Assembly: GCF_900169365.1 (NCBI RefSeq)
Contig: NZ_FXZH01000004.1
Span: 208,603 to 272,602 of the forward strand
Direction of reading: 5' to 3'
DNA: 64,000 bases
Origin: Brevibacterium sp. 239c
Lineage (GTDB): Bacteria > Actinomycetota > Actinomycetes > Actinomycetales > Brevibacteriaceae
The position numbers were made by a program, and so were the translations under genes. Positions 55,640-64,000 of this stretch are shown piece after piece (position 1 is the first letter of the stretch; each line of letters opens with the position of its first letter). The notes under the pieces are model-generated. The model was not told where the DNA came from and ran no database searches. It was given only the letters and a program-made list of their open reading frames with translations.

Positions 55640-58071
55640 GATGGGACACTGATGCCTTCCGGATTCTCCCGCGCAGCATCGCCGGACGCAGCCGCAGCGC
55701 CAGTGGCAGCCGCACCGCTCGTGGCAGGTGAGCGCACCGATTCGATGGCCCAGAACACGGCTTCGGGAGTCGCCGGTGAAGCCAGCTCAACCGACGGCCC
55801 CACACCGCCCGGCTCGGACTCAGCGCCGAACGCGGCCACAGCGTCTCGCAGGGCTTCGCGGACGGAGAAAGCAAGCATGAGCGGAGGTTCGCCCACGGCC
55901 TTCGAACCGTAGACGGCGCCCTCTTCGTGCGCCTTGTCCAGCACCGCAACGTTGAAGATCTCGGGGGCTTCGGAGAAGCTGGGGATCTTGTACGTGCTTG
56001 CGGCCTGAGTGGCTAGGCGACCTCGGCTGGGTTTGTCTGATTCATCCCAGCGCAGGTCTTCCAGTGTCAGCCAGCCGGCGCCCTGGACGAAGCCGCCCTC
56101 GATCTGGCCGAGGTCGATCAGGGGTGAGAGCGAGTCGCCGACGTCATGGACGATGTCGACGCGACGCAGCGTGTAGGAGCCGTCGAAGCGGTTGACCTCG
56201 ACCTCGGACGCGGCAGCCCCGTAGGCGAAGTATTTGAAGGGTTCGCCGGTCATGATCGACAGGTCCCAGTGCAATCCCTCGGTCCGGTAGAACCCAGAGG
56301 CCGAGAGCTGGATCCGCTGGAAGTAGGCGGCGTTGATGAGCTCTTCCCAGGTCACTGTCTTCTTCGAGGACAGTGCGCTGACGATGCCGCGGCTTACGCT
56401 CACCTCGTGGGCGGGTGCCCCGACGATCCCGGCTGCCACCTGGGTCAGACGATCCCGGATCTGCTCGCAGGCGTCCTTGACCGCACCGCCGTTGAGGTCG
56501 GTGCCGGAGCTCGCCGCCGTCGCCGAGGTGTTGGGGACCTTGTCCGTGCGCGTGGGCGCGAGCCGCACCGTGGACAGAGGCACACCGAGAGTGGTGGCCG
56601 CGACCTGCAGCATCTTCATGTGCAGGCCCTGTCCCATTTCGGTGCCGCCGTGGGTGACGAGGACAGAACCGTCCTTGTACACCAGCACGAGGGCCCCGCC
56701 CTGGTTGAAGGCGGTGAGGTTGAACGAGATCCCGAACTTCACAGGGGTCAGCGCGATCGCGCGTTTGACGTGATCGTTGCGGGCATTGAACTGCTCGATC
56801 TCGGCTTCCCGAGCCTCCACCTCGGCGGTGGATACGATCTGGTCCCAGGTGGCCTCCAGCCTCTCGGGGTGACGCACGGGCTGGTAGTACGGGGTGTCCT
56901 GGCCGGCTTGGTAGAAGTTGCGGCGACGCAGCTCTCGAGCCGACAGACCCAGCTTCGGGGCGACCCGGCCGAGGATGTCCTCCATCACCAGCATGCCCTG
57001 CGGCCCGCCGAACCCGCGGAACGCGGTCTGCGAAGTCTTGTTGCACTTCGCGATGCGACCGGCCACGCGGATGTTGGGCACCCAGTAGGCGTTGTCGATG
57101 TGGCACATGGCCCTGGTGAGCACGGGCTCGGACAGGTCGAGGCTCCACCCGCCGTCGGCGGTCAGCGTCGCATCCAAGGCTAGGATCTTGCCTTCCTCGG
57201 TGAAGCCGATCTTCCAGGACGAGTGAAAGCCGTGACGTTTGCCGGTCATCGTGATGTCGAGCGTGCGGTTGAGTCGCAGGCGCACCGGACGACCGGTGAG
57301 CTTCGCGCCGAGGGCCGCGAGTGCGGCGTACCCGTGGGGCTGCATCTCCTTACCGCCGAAACCTCCGCCCATGCGCAGGCACTGCACGGTCACCTCGTGG
57401 GCGGGAACCCCGAGGACATGGGAGACGATGTCCTGCGTTTCGGTGGGATGCTGTGTCGAGCACTGGACGAAGATCTGTCCGCTCTCGTCGACCTGAGCCA
57501 GTGAGGCCTGGGTCTCGAGGTAGAAGTGCTCCTGACCGGCGAACTCGAATTCGCCTTCGAACACGTGGGCGGCATCGGCGAAGGCTCCCGTGGCGTCACC
57601 CTTGTCGATGACGGGCTGGATGCCGTGGAAGCTGCCCGCCTCGATCGCCTCACGTACGGAGACGAGCGAGGGCAGGGTGTCGTAGTCGACGACCACAGCC
57701 GCGGCTCCGGCCTTCGCAGCTTCGAGGTCGTTGCCGAGGACCCAGGCGACGGGCTGGCCGTAGAACATCACTTCGTCGACGGGCAGCATCGGTTCGTCGT
57801 GCTTGACGCCCTGGTCGTTGACGCCGGGGATGTCTGCAGCGGTGATGACGCGAACGACTCCGGGCACCGCATAGGCACCGTCGATGTCGACCTTGTTCAG
57901 TTTCGCGTGGGCCTGAGTGGACTGCACCGGGTAGGCGTGGAGGACGCCGGCGAGGCGTCCGACGAGGTCATCAGTGTAGAGGGCAGCTCCGGTGACGTGG
58001 CCGAAGGCGCTTTCGTGATGGTGGCTCTCACCGACGATGGGGTCGGTGGGGCGCTGTGAGAGGTGGCTCAT
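55636..58071 (-). CDS. xdhB: Xanthine dehydrogenase, molybdopterin-binding subunit
   Basis: The 811-residue large subunit holds the molybdenum cofactor where xanthine (or hypoxanthine) is hydroxylated. It starts with ESHHHESAFGHVTGAALYTDD. Later come QEHFYLETQASLA, MGGGFGGKEMQPHGYAALAAL, TAFRGFGGPQGMLVMEDI and the C-terminal VGEPPLMLAFSVREALRDAV, with the catalytic Glu expected in GEPP. The C-terminal tail after about 775 is Ala-rich. It is coupled by ATGA overlaps to xdhA and xdhC. Confidence 0.94.
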   Translation of the reverse strand: MSHLSQRPTDPIVGESHHHESAFGHVTGAALYTDDLVGRLAGVLHAYPVQSTQAHAKLNKVDIDGAYAVPGVVRVITAADIPGVNDQGVKHDEPMLPVDEVMFYGQPVAWVLGNDLEAAKAGAAAVVVDYDTLPSLVSVREAIEAGSFHGIQPVIDKGDATGAFADAAHVFEGEFEFAGQEHFYLETQASLAQVDESGQIFVQCSTQHPTETQDIVSHVLGVPAHEVTVQCLRMGGGFGGKEMQPHGYAALAALGAKLTGRPVRLRLNRTLDITMTGKRHGFHSSWKIGFTEEGKILALDATLTADGGWSLDLSEPVLTRAMCHIDNAYWVPNIRVAGRIAKCNKTSQTAFRGFGGPQGMLVMEDILGRVAPKLGLSARELRRRNFYQAGQDTPYYQPVRHPERLEATWDQIVSTAEVEAREAEIEQFNARNDHVKRAIALTPVKFGISFNLTAFNQGGALVLVYKDGSVLVTHGGTEMGQGLHMKMLQVAATTLGVPLSTVRLAPTRTDKVPNTSATAASSGTDLNGGAVKDACEQIRDRLTQVAAGIVGAPAHEVSVSRGIVSALSSKKTVTWEELINAAYFQRIQLSASGFYRTEGLHWDLSIMTGEPFKYFAYGAAASEVEVNRFDGSYTLRRVDIVHDVGDSLSPLIDLGQIEGGFVQGAGWLTLEDLRWDESDKPSRGRLATQAASTYKIPSFSEAPEIFNVAVLDKAHEEGAVYGSKAVGEPPLMLAFSVREALRDAVAAFGAESEPGGVGPSVELASPATPEAVFWAIESVRSPATSGAAATGAAAASGDAARENPEGISVPS

Positions 58072-59552
58072 CGTCCTGCCTCCTGTTCTGCATAGAAGCG
58101 TTCCAACGAGGACCGCAGCATCGCGGTCCGATATTTCGCACTCGCCCGGTGATCGTCCATCGGGGTGCCTTCTGCTGCCAGTGTTTCGGCTGCGCCGTGG
58201 ACGGTGTCCAGCGTCCAGGGTGCGCCTTCAAGCAGCGCCTCGGTGGCCCTGGCGCGCAGCGGGGTGGCCGCGACTCCGCCCAGACCGATCCGAGCCTTGG
58301 TCACGATCCCGTCTGCAACGGTCACGGCGTAGCCGATGGCGACCGAGGAGATGTCGTCGAAGCGGCGCTTTGCGATCTTCTGGAACGAGGTCATGGGGGC
58401 CAGCGGCAGCGGGATGCGGATCGCAGAGATGAGTTCCCCGGCACCCCGCACGGTCTGCCGGTAGCCGGTGAAGTACTCGGCGAGTTCCACGACCCGTGAC
58501 CCGGTCGCCGAGGTGAGCACGAGCTGTGCGTCCAAGGCCAGGAGCGCCGGCGGGGTATCACCGATGGGTGAGCCGGTGCCGAGGTTGCCGCCGATGGTGG
58601 CGGCATTGCGGATGAGTCGGGAGGCGAACTGCGGAATCAGTTTGCCCAGCAGCGGGATCGAGCCGGCGAGTTCGCGTTCGAGTTCGCTCAGGGTGTGGGC
58701 GGCTCCGAGTTCGATGTATTCGTCGGTGCGGGTGATGCCGCGCAGTTCGGCCAGGCGGTCGATGGCGAGCATCGATTTGGCGCGTGCCCCCTTGATGTTG
58801 ACCTCGACGCCCCAGTCGGTGGCGCCGGCGACGACGAGAACCTCGGGTTCGGCAGCCAAGATATCCAGCGCCTCGGCGAGGGTGGACGGGCGACGGTAGC
58901 GTCCGGCTTCACCGGTGGCAGTATCCGTGCGGTGAATATCGGTGCTCGCCGAGGTGGGCGCCGACTTCTGGGTGCGCGCGGCAATCGAGTCGCCGGGTTC
59001 GGGCTGGCCCAGTGCGTAGGCGGCGTCGCGGATGGGGCGATAGCCAGTGCAGCGGCAGAGGTTGCCGGACAAGGAGTGGATGTCGAAGCCGTTGGGACCG
59101 CAGTGGTGGTCCTCGTCCGCTGCGGCTGAGGCAGCCGAGGCGTCGTCGGCACGTTCGGGCCGGTAATATTCGGCGGCCATGGAGCAGATGAAGCCGGGGG
59201 TGCAGTATCCGCATTGGGATCCGCCGCGCACGGCCATCTCTTCTTGGACGGGGTGGACGGATTCACCGTCGACGAGCCCTTCGGCTGTGATGACCTCTTG
59301 GCCATCGAGTGCTGCGGCGGGCAGCAGGCACGAGTTGACCGAGGTCCATCGGGTGGTCCCATCGGCGTCGGGGCGGGCGACCATGATCGCGCAGGCTCCG
59401 CATTCGCCTTCGGCGCAGCCTTCTTTTGCTGCGGTGAGGCCGACTCCGCGAAGGAAGTCCAAAGCATTTGTGTGTGGGGGGCCCTCAATCTCATGAACGG
59501 CTGAGTTCACTGAAACCTGGGCGGTGGAACGTTGAGTTGCCGGGGCAGACAT
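58068..59552 (-). CDS. xdhA: Xanthine dehydrogenase, small subunit (2Fe-2S and FAD)
   Basis: The 494-residue subunit carries two [2Fe-2S] clusters and FAD. GCAEGECGACAIMVA (about 45-59) with NSCLLP forms the plant-type cluster, and QCGYCTPGFICSM with GNLCRCTGYRPI forms the second. The FAD domain (about 215-390) has VVAGATDWGVEVN and ATIGGNLGTGSPIGDTPPALLALDA. I start at ATG 59552, behind AGGAGGT; an upstream in-frame start lacks this signal. It begins the xdhA-xdhB-xdhC-guaD operon. Confidence 0.94.
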   Translation of the reverse strand: MSAPATQRSTAQVSVNSAVHEIEGPPHTNALDFLRGVGLTAAKEGCAEGECGACAIMVARPDADGTTRWTSVNSCLLPAAALDGQEVITAEGLVDGESVHPVQEEMAVRGGSQCGYCTPGFICSMAAEYYRPERADDASAASAAADEDHHCGPNGFDIHSLSGNLCRCTGYRPIRDAAYALGQPEPGDSIAARTQKSAPTSASTDIHRTDTATGEAGRYRRPSTLAEALDILAAEPEVLVVAGATDWGVEVNIKGARAKSMLAIDRLAELRGITRTDEYIELGAAHTLSELERELAGSIPLLGKLIPQFASRLIRNAATIGGNLGTGSPIGDTPPALLALDAQLVLTSATGSRVVELAEYFTGYRQTVRGAGELISAIRIPLPLAPMTSFQKIAKRRFDDISSVAIGYAVTVADGIVTKARIGLGGVAATPLRARATEALLEGAPWTLDTVHGAAETLAAEGTPMDDHRASAKYRTAMLRSSLERFYAEQEAGR

Positions 59553-59698
59553 CGCACTTACCTCCTGCGCCTCGTCTCTGCGGCGCACAGTGCATGGTTA
59601 GAACATTTGCTTCATTCTTCGAAACTTCTGGTTATCCATGCGAACAGCAGCGAAGAACGTGGTGTCGAGATGACGGTGTGGCCCGATTGACCGGGTGA

Positions 59699-59722
59699 CC
59701 CGTCAGTGCAGCGACTGACGGG
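59699..59722 (-). terminator. Hairpin between azgA and xdhA
   Basis: CCCGTCAG (59699-59706) pairs with CTGACGGG (59715-59722) over an 8-base loop. It lies about 60 bp after the permease stop and before the xdhA promoter, on the minus strand. Confidence 0.6.
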
Positions 59723-59780
59723 CTTCAGTCGCCGTGCGCGATCTGGCCCTTTCCCCAAGCAAGATGTCCCATCATTTCAC

Positions 59781-61262
59781 TCATCCACCCAACATAGCCG
59801 AAATCGGTCCGCGAACGAAGTACAGCACGAATCCTGCGGACACGAGCCAGAGGAGCCAGTGGACGTCTTTGCCGCGCTTGCTCATCGCGTGGATGACGGC
59901 CCAGGAGATGAACCCGACGCCGATTCCGTTGGCGATCGAGTAGGTCAGCGGCATCGTGACCATGGTCAGGAACACCGGCAGTGAGGTGCGGAAGTCGCTC
60001 ATGTCGATCTCGCGGATCTGAGTGACCATCATGGCACCGACGACGACGAGCGCTGCGGCGCCGGCTTCCATCGGGATGACTCCGATGAGCGGTGCGAAGA
60101 ACATCGACAGCAGGAACAGCACACCGGTGATGCAGGCGGCAAGTCCGGTTCGTGCACCTTCGGCAATGCCTGCTGCTGCGTCGACGAACACGGTGTTCGA
60201 CGAGGCGGAGGCTCCACCACCGGCGACTGCGCCGAGGCCCTCGACGATGAATGCTCCGCGGATGCGGGGGAACATTCCATCCTTCGTCTGCAGACCGGCG
60301 CTGCGCGCGAGCCCGGTCATTGTGCCCATGGCGTCGAAGAAGTTCGTGAACACCAGAGTGAAGACGAGCATTGTGGCTGCGAGGACGCCGATGCGCTCGA
60401 AGGCTCCGAACAGGTCGAAGGCTCCGATGAGGGAGAAGTCCGGCAATGCGACGATCTGGCTGGGAATCTCAGGTGCTGCAAGGTTCCAGCCCTTCGGGTC
60501 CGGACTGACCGGATCTCCCACGGTGCCCAGCTTTGCGATCGCCTGGATGACCATCGCAAGGATCGTGGCCACGACGATGCCGATGAGGATTCCACCGGGA
60601 ACGTTGCGAGCGACGAGGATGCCGATGAGGAACAGTGCGACCACGAACACCAACGTCGGCAGCGAAGCGATCGATCCGTCCTGTCCCAGCTGGACGGGAG
60701 GTCCGGCCGGAGTGCGGGTGACGAAGCCGGAGTTGACGAAGCCGATGAACGCGATGAATAGGCCGATGCCGACCGTGATCGCGACCTTCAGGGCGTGGGG
60801 CACGGCGTTGAAGATCGCGGTTCGGATGCCGGTGGCTCCGAGGACGACGATGATCACACCGTTGATGACGACGAGCCCCATGGCTTCGACCCAGGTCACT
60901 TCCTGAACCACGGATACGGCCAGGAAGCTGTTCATGCCAAGGCCCGCGGCGAGCGCGAAGGGCAGCCTCGCGACGACTCCGAAGAGGATCGTGATGACAC
61001 CGGCGACGAGGCCGGTGACAGCGGTCAGTTGGGCGAAGTCGAGCGACCCGCCCGCGACATCCTCGGAACCGCCCAGGATGAGGGGGTTGAGGACGACGAT
61101 GTAGGCCATCGCGACGAAGGCGACGATGCCTCCGCGGATCTCTTGCTTGATCGAGGAACCACGTGATGTGATTTCGAAGAATCTGTCGAGCAGGCCGGGA
61201 CTCCCGCTGCTCTCGGCGGCGGACTCAGTGTCCCGCCGTTGGTCGTTGTCAACCTTTTTCAT
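59781..61262 (-). CDS. NCS2-family purine (hypoxanthine/guanine) permease
   Basis: The 493-residue membrane transporter has about 12-14 helices and fits the AzgA branch of NCS2: the N-terminal soluble leader and FEITSRGSSIKQEIRGGIVAFVAMAYIVVLNPLIL, ALAAGLGMNSFLAVSVV, TNFFDAMGTMTGLARSAG and GLGAVAGGGASASSNTVFVDAAAGIAEGARTGL. It would bring in guanine, hypoxanthine or adenine by proton symport. The gene is upstream of xdhA on the same strand, with its own promoter and a candidate IclR-type operator pair. Confidence 0.92.
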   Translation of the reverse strand: MKKVDNDQRRDTESAAESSGSPGLLDRFFEITSRGSSIKQEIRGGIVAFVAMAYIVVLNPLILGGSEDVAGGSLDFAQLTAVTGLVAGVITILFGVVARLPFALAAGLGMNSFLAVSVVQEVTWVEAMGLVVINGVIIVVLGATGIRTAIFNAVPHALKVAITVGIGLFIAFIGFVNSGFVTRTPAGPPVQLGQDGSIASLPTLVFVVALFLIGILVARNVPGGILIGIVVATILAMVIQAIAKLGTVGDPVSPDPKGWNLAAPEIPSQIVALPDFSLIGAFDLFGAFERIGVLAATMLVFTLVFTNFFDAMGTMTGLARSAGLQTKDGMFPRIRGAFIVEGLGAVAGGGASASSNTVFVDAAAGIAEGARTGLAACITGVLFLLSMFFAPLIGVIPMEAGAAALVVVGAMMVTQIREIDMSDFRTSLPVFLTMVTMPLTYSIANGIGVGFISWAVIHAMSKRGKDVHWLLWLVSAGFVLYFVRGPISAMLGG

Positions 61263-61371
61263 GGATCACCTCAAGTTGTTCGATTTGATCAGCCGTCAAC
61301 ATCATCGTTGGCGACCATGCGCCTTGAACATGCGCAGAGAAACGGGCGCTGCTTCCACGACAGAAATTCTT

Positions 61372-61407
61372 TTTCGCATCATGGAAAGACACTTCCGTTC
61401 CGACTGA
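61372..61407. promoter_or_regulatory. Paired IclR-type operator upstream of the purine permease
   Basis: TTTCGCATCATGGAA (61372-61386) matches the motif at 11 of 15 positions. Exactly 21 bp on, TTCCGTTCCGACTGA (61393) keeps the left half-site. The pair sits around the predicted start of transcription of the permease gene. Confidence 0.45.
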
Positions 61408-61409
61408 CC

Positions 61410-61438
61410 AGTTAAGTCTGTTTTGCATAATGTGTCAA
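61410..61438 (-). promoter_or_regulatory. Candidate promoter of the purine permease
   Basis: On the minus strand a perfect -35 TTGACA (61438-61433) is followed after 17 bases by TTAACT (61415-61410), a weak -10. Transcription would start near 61403, giving a leader of about 140 bases and placing the start inside the operator pair. Confidence 0.4.
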
Positions 61439-61638
61439 CGATCACAATCTGGCTACGAGGACCGACCGCCGCCGATTCACCCGATTCGACCACACGCAAT
61501 CATCGCAAATCTCGCGCCTGGCGCTGCCATCGGGGTGCGGGCCGTTGCCGCGAAAGGGTGGGTATCCACTGCCGAACGGTCTAGGATCGATGCCACATTC
61601 GAGAGCGGCACCGATGCCGATTCCCGAGGAGGACCCGT

Positions 61639-62320
61639 ATGTCTGAGCCGACACTCATCGGATCTGTCCAGAGAGCTGCCGCGCGTCGTCGGCCTGCCCC
61701 TGCCCACGGCATACCACCTCCTGCGCGCCCTCGTCTTCGAAGGCTATCTGAGCAAAAACGAAGACGGATACCTGCTCGGGCCAGCCGCCTCACAGCAACA
61801 GCGTGCGTCCCCGCAGCAGAGACTCCCACGGATCCGACCCGTGCTGCGCTCCCTGCGCGACGAACTCGGCGGTGCCACATACCTCTCGATCTACGATCAC
61901 AGAGAGATCCGACTCGTCGATATCGCCGATGGCCCCACCGCACCCGCGGTCGACCTCTGGGCGGGCGTTCACGAATCGGGACATGCAACAGCATTCGGGA
62001 AGGCAATCCTCGCCGGTCTCACCCAAGACCAGCGGGCCGTCTACATCGACCGTCATGATCTTTTCGACCTCATCCCGAGCACGGTCACGAACCGCGGAGC
62101 CCTCGAGAGGAGCCTGAATACAACCCCCACGGTCTGGTCCGACTCCGAGGGATATCTGCTTGGGACCTCTTGCCTGGCGACGACGATCAGCGCAGGTGAG
62201 ACGGTCGGGGCAATTGCGGTCCCCCTGCCATCACATAGGCCGGATACACATGACCAGGCCCTCACATTGCAACGGGCGACACGGCGGCTGAGCAGAATCA
62301 TGGACGCTTCGACGGCCTGA
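61639..62320 (+). pseudogene. IclR-family regulator with deleted, frameshifted DNA-binding domain
   Basis: From ATG 61639 (AGGAGG 6 bases upstream) the reading is MSEPTLIGSVQRA, the normal start of an IclR protein. The expected helix-turn-helix does not follow. Another frame carries on with RVVGLPLPTAYHLLRALVFEGYLSKNEDGYLLGP and a full effector domain (TAFGKAILAGL, LGTSCLATTISAGETVGAIAVPLPS). About 20-30 residues are missing and the frame changes near 61677-61690. The upstream open frame (from 61430) lacks a start signal. The regulator cannot bind DNA normally. It would have controlled the dehydrogenase genes that follow. Confidence 0.75.
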
Positions 62321-62322
62321 GC

Positions 62323-62819
62323 GATGGATGCGGCGGGCATATGCACCTCTTCGATCCGGCAGTGAAGTTCTCCTGTTCTGGAATAGTGGGCGAGGGCCTG
62401 CCCGTTGCCGTGGGCCGGGCGCTCTCGTTGTCGCGCAAGGGCCTCGATAACATCGCCGTCGCCGTGGCGGGGGAAGGTGCCGCCAACCAGGGCGCGTTCC
62501 ACGAGTCCCTCAATCTGGCTGTGCTGTGGAAGGTGCCGGTCATCTTCGTCATCGAAGACAACGATTGGGGAATCTCGGTTGCGCGCGCCACATCCACCTC
62601 GGTGACCTCCAACGGCGGCGGACCCAACCTGATCGAAGTCCATACGCTTCGCCTGTGGCGACATTTCGAAGGCGATGCTCAGGGATACCGCCCGAACTTG
62701 AAGGAGTGCCCGGCCTCGACCCGATCCCCACCTACGAAGCTCAGCTGAAAGGAAGCGGCGTCATCGACGACTTCCGGCAGCCAACAACTGCTACCCCAAT
62801 ACCAGGAGGACAGCAATGA
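62323..62819 (+). pseudogene. Remnant of 2-oxoacid/acetoin dehydrogenase E1 alpha subunit
   Basis: The remaining text GGHMHLFDP, SCSGIVGEGLPVAVGRAL and the ThDP motif GEGAANQGAFHESLNLAVLWKVPVIFVIEDNDWGIS belongs to the middle of an AcoA-type E1 alpha. The first 100 or more residues are missing, directly after the previous pseudogene. A second gap of about 35-40 residues joins ATSTSVTSN to GPNLIEVHTLRLW. A one-base loss near 62693-62696 shifts the frame: LEGVPGLDPIPTYEAQLKGSGVIDD is read in another frame, which ends in an ATGA overlap with the next gene. Confidence 0.8.
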
Positions 62820-63586
62820 CAACGACAGCACAGCCATCGACCCGTCGCCTCAACACCGCTAAGGCCACGGTTGAAGCAATTGCCACGGAGATGGACCGCG
62901 ATGAGAATGTGTTCGTCATGGGCGAGGACGTCGGCGACTACGGCGGCATCTTCTCCTCGATCACAGGCCTGTTCGAGCGATTCGGCCCAGAGCGCGTCAT
63001 CGACACCCCGATCTCGGAGACCGGATTCATCGGAGCCGCCATCGGAGCTGCGACGGAGGGCATGCGGCCGATCGTCGAGCTCATGTTCGTCGACTTCTTC
63101 GGCGTGTGCATGGACCAGATCTACAATCACATGGCCAAGATCGACTATGAGTCCGGCGGCAATGTCACGGTTCCGCTCGTGCTCACGACCACAGTCGGCG
63201 GGGGCTATTCCGATGGGGCGCAGCACTCCCAATGTCTGGGGGGAATATTCGCACATCTGCCGGGCATGATGATCGTCGTTCCGAGCAATCCAGCCGATGC
63301 TGCGGGACTGATGACAGCGGCGATCCGGGACGACAATCCCATCGTCTTCATGTTCCACAAGGGAATTCAGGGACTGCCGTGGATGGCGAAGAACCGCCGG
63401 TCGATCGGCCTGTCAGGGGAGATCGCGGCAAGGATCGCAGAACACGACCCCAACATGCTCAAGACACCGATCGAGCGCGTCGCCAACCCCGATATCCCGA
63501 TCCCCTACGCTCGCCCCTTGGAGTATGCAGCCTTGCCGACTCCTGCACGGATCAAAGAGGCGATCCTCAAGCAGGTGAACCGATGA
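62816..63586 (+). pseudogene. 2-oxoacid/acetoin dehydrogenase E1 beta subunit with internal deletion
   Basis: The 256-residue frame starts normally (ATGENVFVMGEDVGDYGG-like sequence, ETGFIGAAIGAATEGMRPIVELMFVDF) and ends normally (AEHDPNMLKTPIERVANPDIPIPYARPLEYAALPTP). E1 beta subunits are about 320-340 residues long. Here KNRRS runs straight into IGLSGEIAARIAEH, so roughly 70-80 residues (the Rossmann-like C-terminal transketolase domain core) were removed in frame near 63400. The product could be translated but is unlikely to be active. Confidence 0.8.
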
Positions 63587-63678
63587 CTGAGATCGACTTC
63601 CCCACGCTGTCGGAGAACAGTCCGGACACGGAGGGCGTCGTCTCCACGCGGTTCGCCGAGCGGAAGTTGTCAAGGTGA
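63583..63678 (+). pseudogene. Dihydrolipoyl acyltransferase (E2) fragment cut by an insertion sequence
   Basis: ATG 63583 overlaps the E1 beta stop. It reads MTEIDFPTLSENSPDTEGVVSTRFAE, the first strands of a lipoyl domain, then changes to unrelated sequence and stops at 63678. The lipoyl Lys and all catalytic parts are gone. The break coincides with the end of an IS3-type element. Confidence 0.75.
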
Positions 63679-63694
63679 ATGAGACCAAAGGGAG

Positions 63695-64000
63695 TTAGGC
63701 GGCTTGCTGATCGACGACTGATTCTTCGGGTTTGTTGATCCAGGCGGTCTCAGGCAGGTCGAGTGCCTTTGGGACCTTGCCAGAGCCGAACCGTTCAGGG
63801 TGGGCAGCCCGGGCCTCGGCAAGGACGTCAGCACGTTCATCGACCTTGGCTGCCGCGAGGCCGTAGTGGACATCGGCCGGCGTATGCAAACCGAGTCTCT
63901 GGTGATGATGTTCGTGGTTGTAACGGTCTATGAACTCGTCCATGAACGTGCGAGCATCACCCAGGGACCCGAACCGCTCGGGGAAGACCGGGGCGTATTT
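63695..64000 (-). mobile_element. IS3-family transposase, C-terminal part (continues beyond the window)
   Basis: The frame is open from the window edge and ends at 63695. It reads KYAPVFPERFGSLGDART, then FMDEFIDRYNHEHHHQRLGLHTPADVHYGLA, the end of the integrase core of IS3-type OrfB, with its conserved Tyr-Asn and Gly-Leu-x-Thr-Pro. The element end is probably near 63668, where TGTCAAGG begins, just inside the disrupted E2 gene. The rest of the element lies to the right. Confidence 0.82.

Larger units (their letters stand above)
61263..61638. other. Control region between the purine permease and a decayed IclR gene
   Basis: No gene is seen in this 376-bp stretch. It holds a candidate promoter for the permease and a paired operator-like motif, listed separately. 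The right half is a leader towards the pseudogene and ends with a good AGGAGG (61627-61632) before ATG 61639. Confidence 0.6.

Noticed and set aside
61430..61638. A 296-residue intact IclR protein starting at 61430
   Set aside because: The first 70 residues show no helix-turn-helix and no start signal. The true start, with AGGAGG, is at 61639 in another frame, so the gene is broken.

Overview
The window is about 64 kb of high-GC DNA that reads as a chromosome segment from an actinobacterium. Brevibacterium or a close relative fits best. The signs are strong G/C bias at third codon positions, tight ATGA-overlapping operons, a homodimeric pyruvate dehydrogenase E1, mqo, a ClpC-type ATPase with UVR-like spacer, and actinobacterial families such as DUF6412, DUF3152 and DUF6986. 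The genus is inferred from gene content and protein flavour, not from a marker gene. I saw no rRNA, tRNA or CRISPR array.

Layout. (1) 0-7 kb: housekeeping genes, namely a DUF6412 membrane protein with a YidC-like insertase, a HhH-GPD glycosylase-like protein, a ClpC-type ATPase, a DUF3152 lipoprotein with a metzincin-like zinc motif, and two tandem VOC proteins. (2) 7.4-15.2 kb: a translationally coupled operon with a peptide/nickel-type ABC importer (lipoprotein, two permeases, a fused double ATPase), a luciferase-like monooxygenase and a fused CMD/AhpD protein. This matches the TIGR04027-TIGR04030 neighbourhood, whose substrate is unknown. (3) 15-24 kb: methyltransferase plus thioredoxin-reductase-like flavoprotein facing an XRE-cupin regulator, acetaldehyde dehydrogenase with DUF779, a kinase-like protein, three GNATs and an AI-2E family transporter. 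(4) 23.8-35 kb: an unusual M3 peptidase fused to a YbaK-type deacylase, the queuosine-precursor transporter YhhQ, a low-GC patch with a frameshifted VOC gene, tgt, mmuM, a glycolate-oxidase-like GlcD, a HisC-like aminotransferase and mqo. (5) 35-61.3 kb: a large purine and glyoxylate catabolic region (azgA, xdhABC, guaD, hyi, glxR, gcl, allB, bcp, glxK, uraD, uraH, uricase, aceE, an IclR regulator, malic enzyme, DUF6986, allE). (6) 61.6-64 kb: the decayed remains of an acetoin/2-oxoacid dehydrogenase operon, ending in an IS3-type transposase.

How region 5 works together. Guanine goes to xanthine, urate, 5-hydroxyisourate, OHCU, allantoin and on to ureidoglycine and ureidoglycolate, releasing ammonia and finally glyoxylate. 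Glyoxylate can enter glycerate through Gcl, GlxR (with Hyi) and GlxK. A second exit is suggested by gene order: DUF6986, a CitE/malate-synthase-like protein, sits beside malic enzyme, and aceE lies just across the regulator. Together these could run a glyoxylate-oxidising dicarboxylic acid cycle. Four promoters (azgA, hyi, uraD/glxK, malic enzyme/IclR) carry pairs of a TTCCGTATTGTGGAA-like site exactly 21 bp apart, which I read as operators of the local IclR protein.

A second theme is long intergenic palindromes of about 62-70 bp. Four of the five lie between convergent genes. Two near-identical 66-bp copies bracket a DUF559/AbiEi-like gene that separates the otherwise convergent bcp and allB genes, which looks like a small mobile unit.
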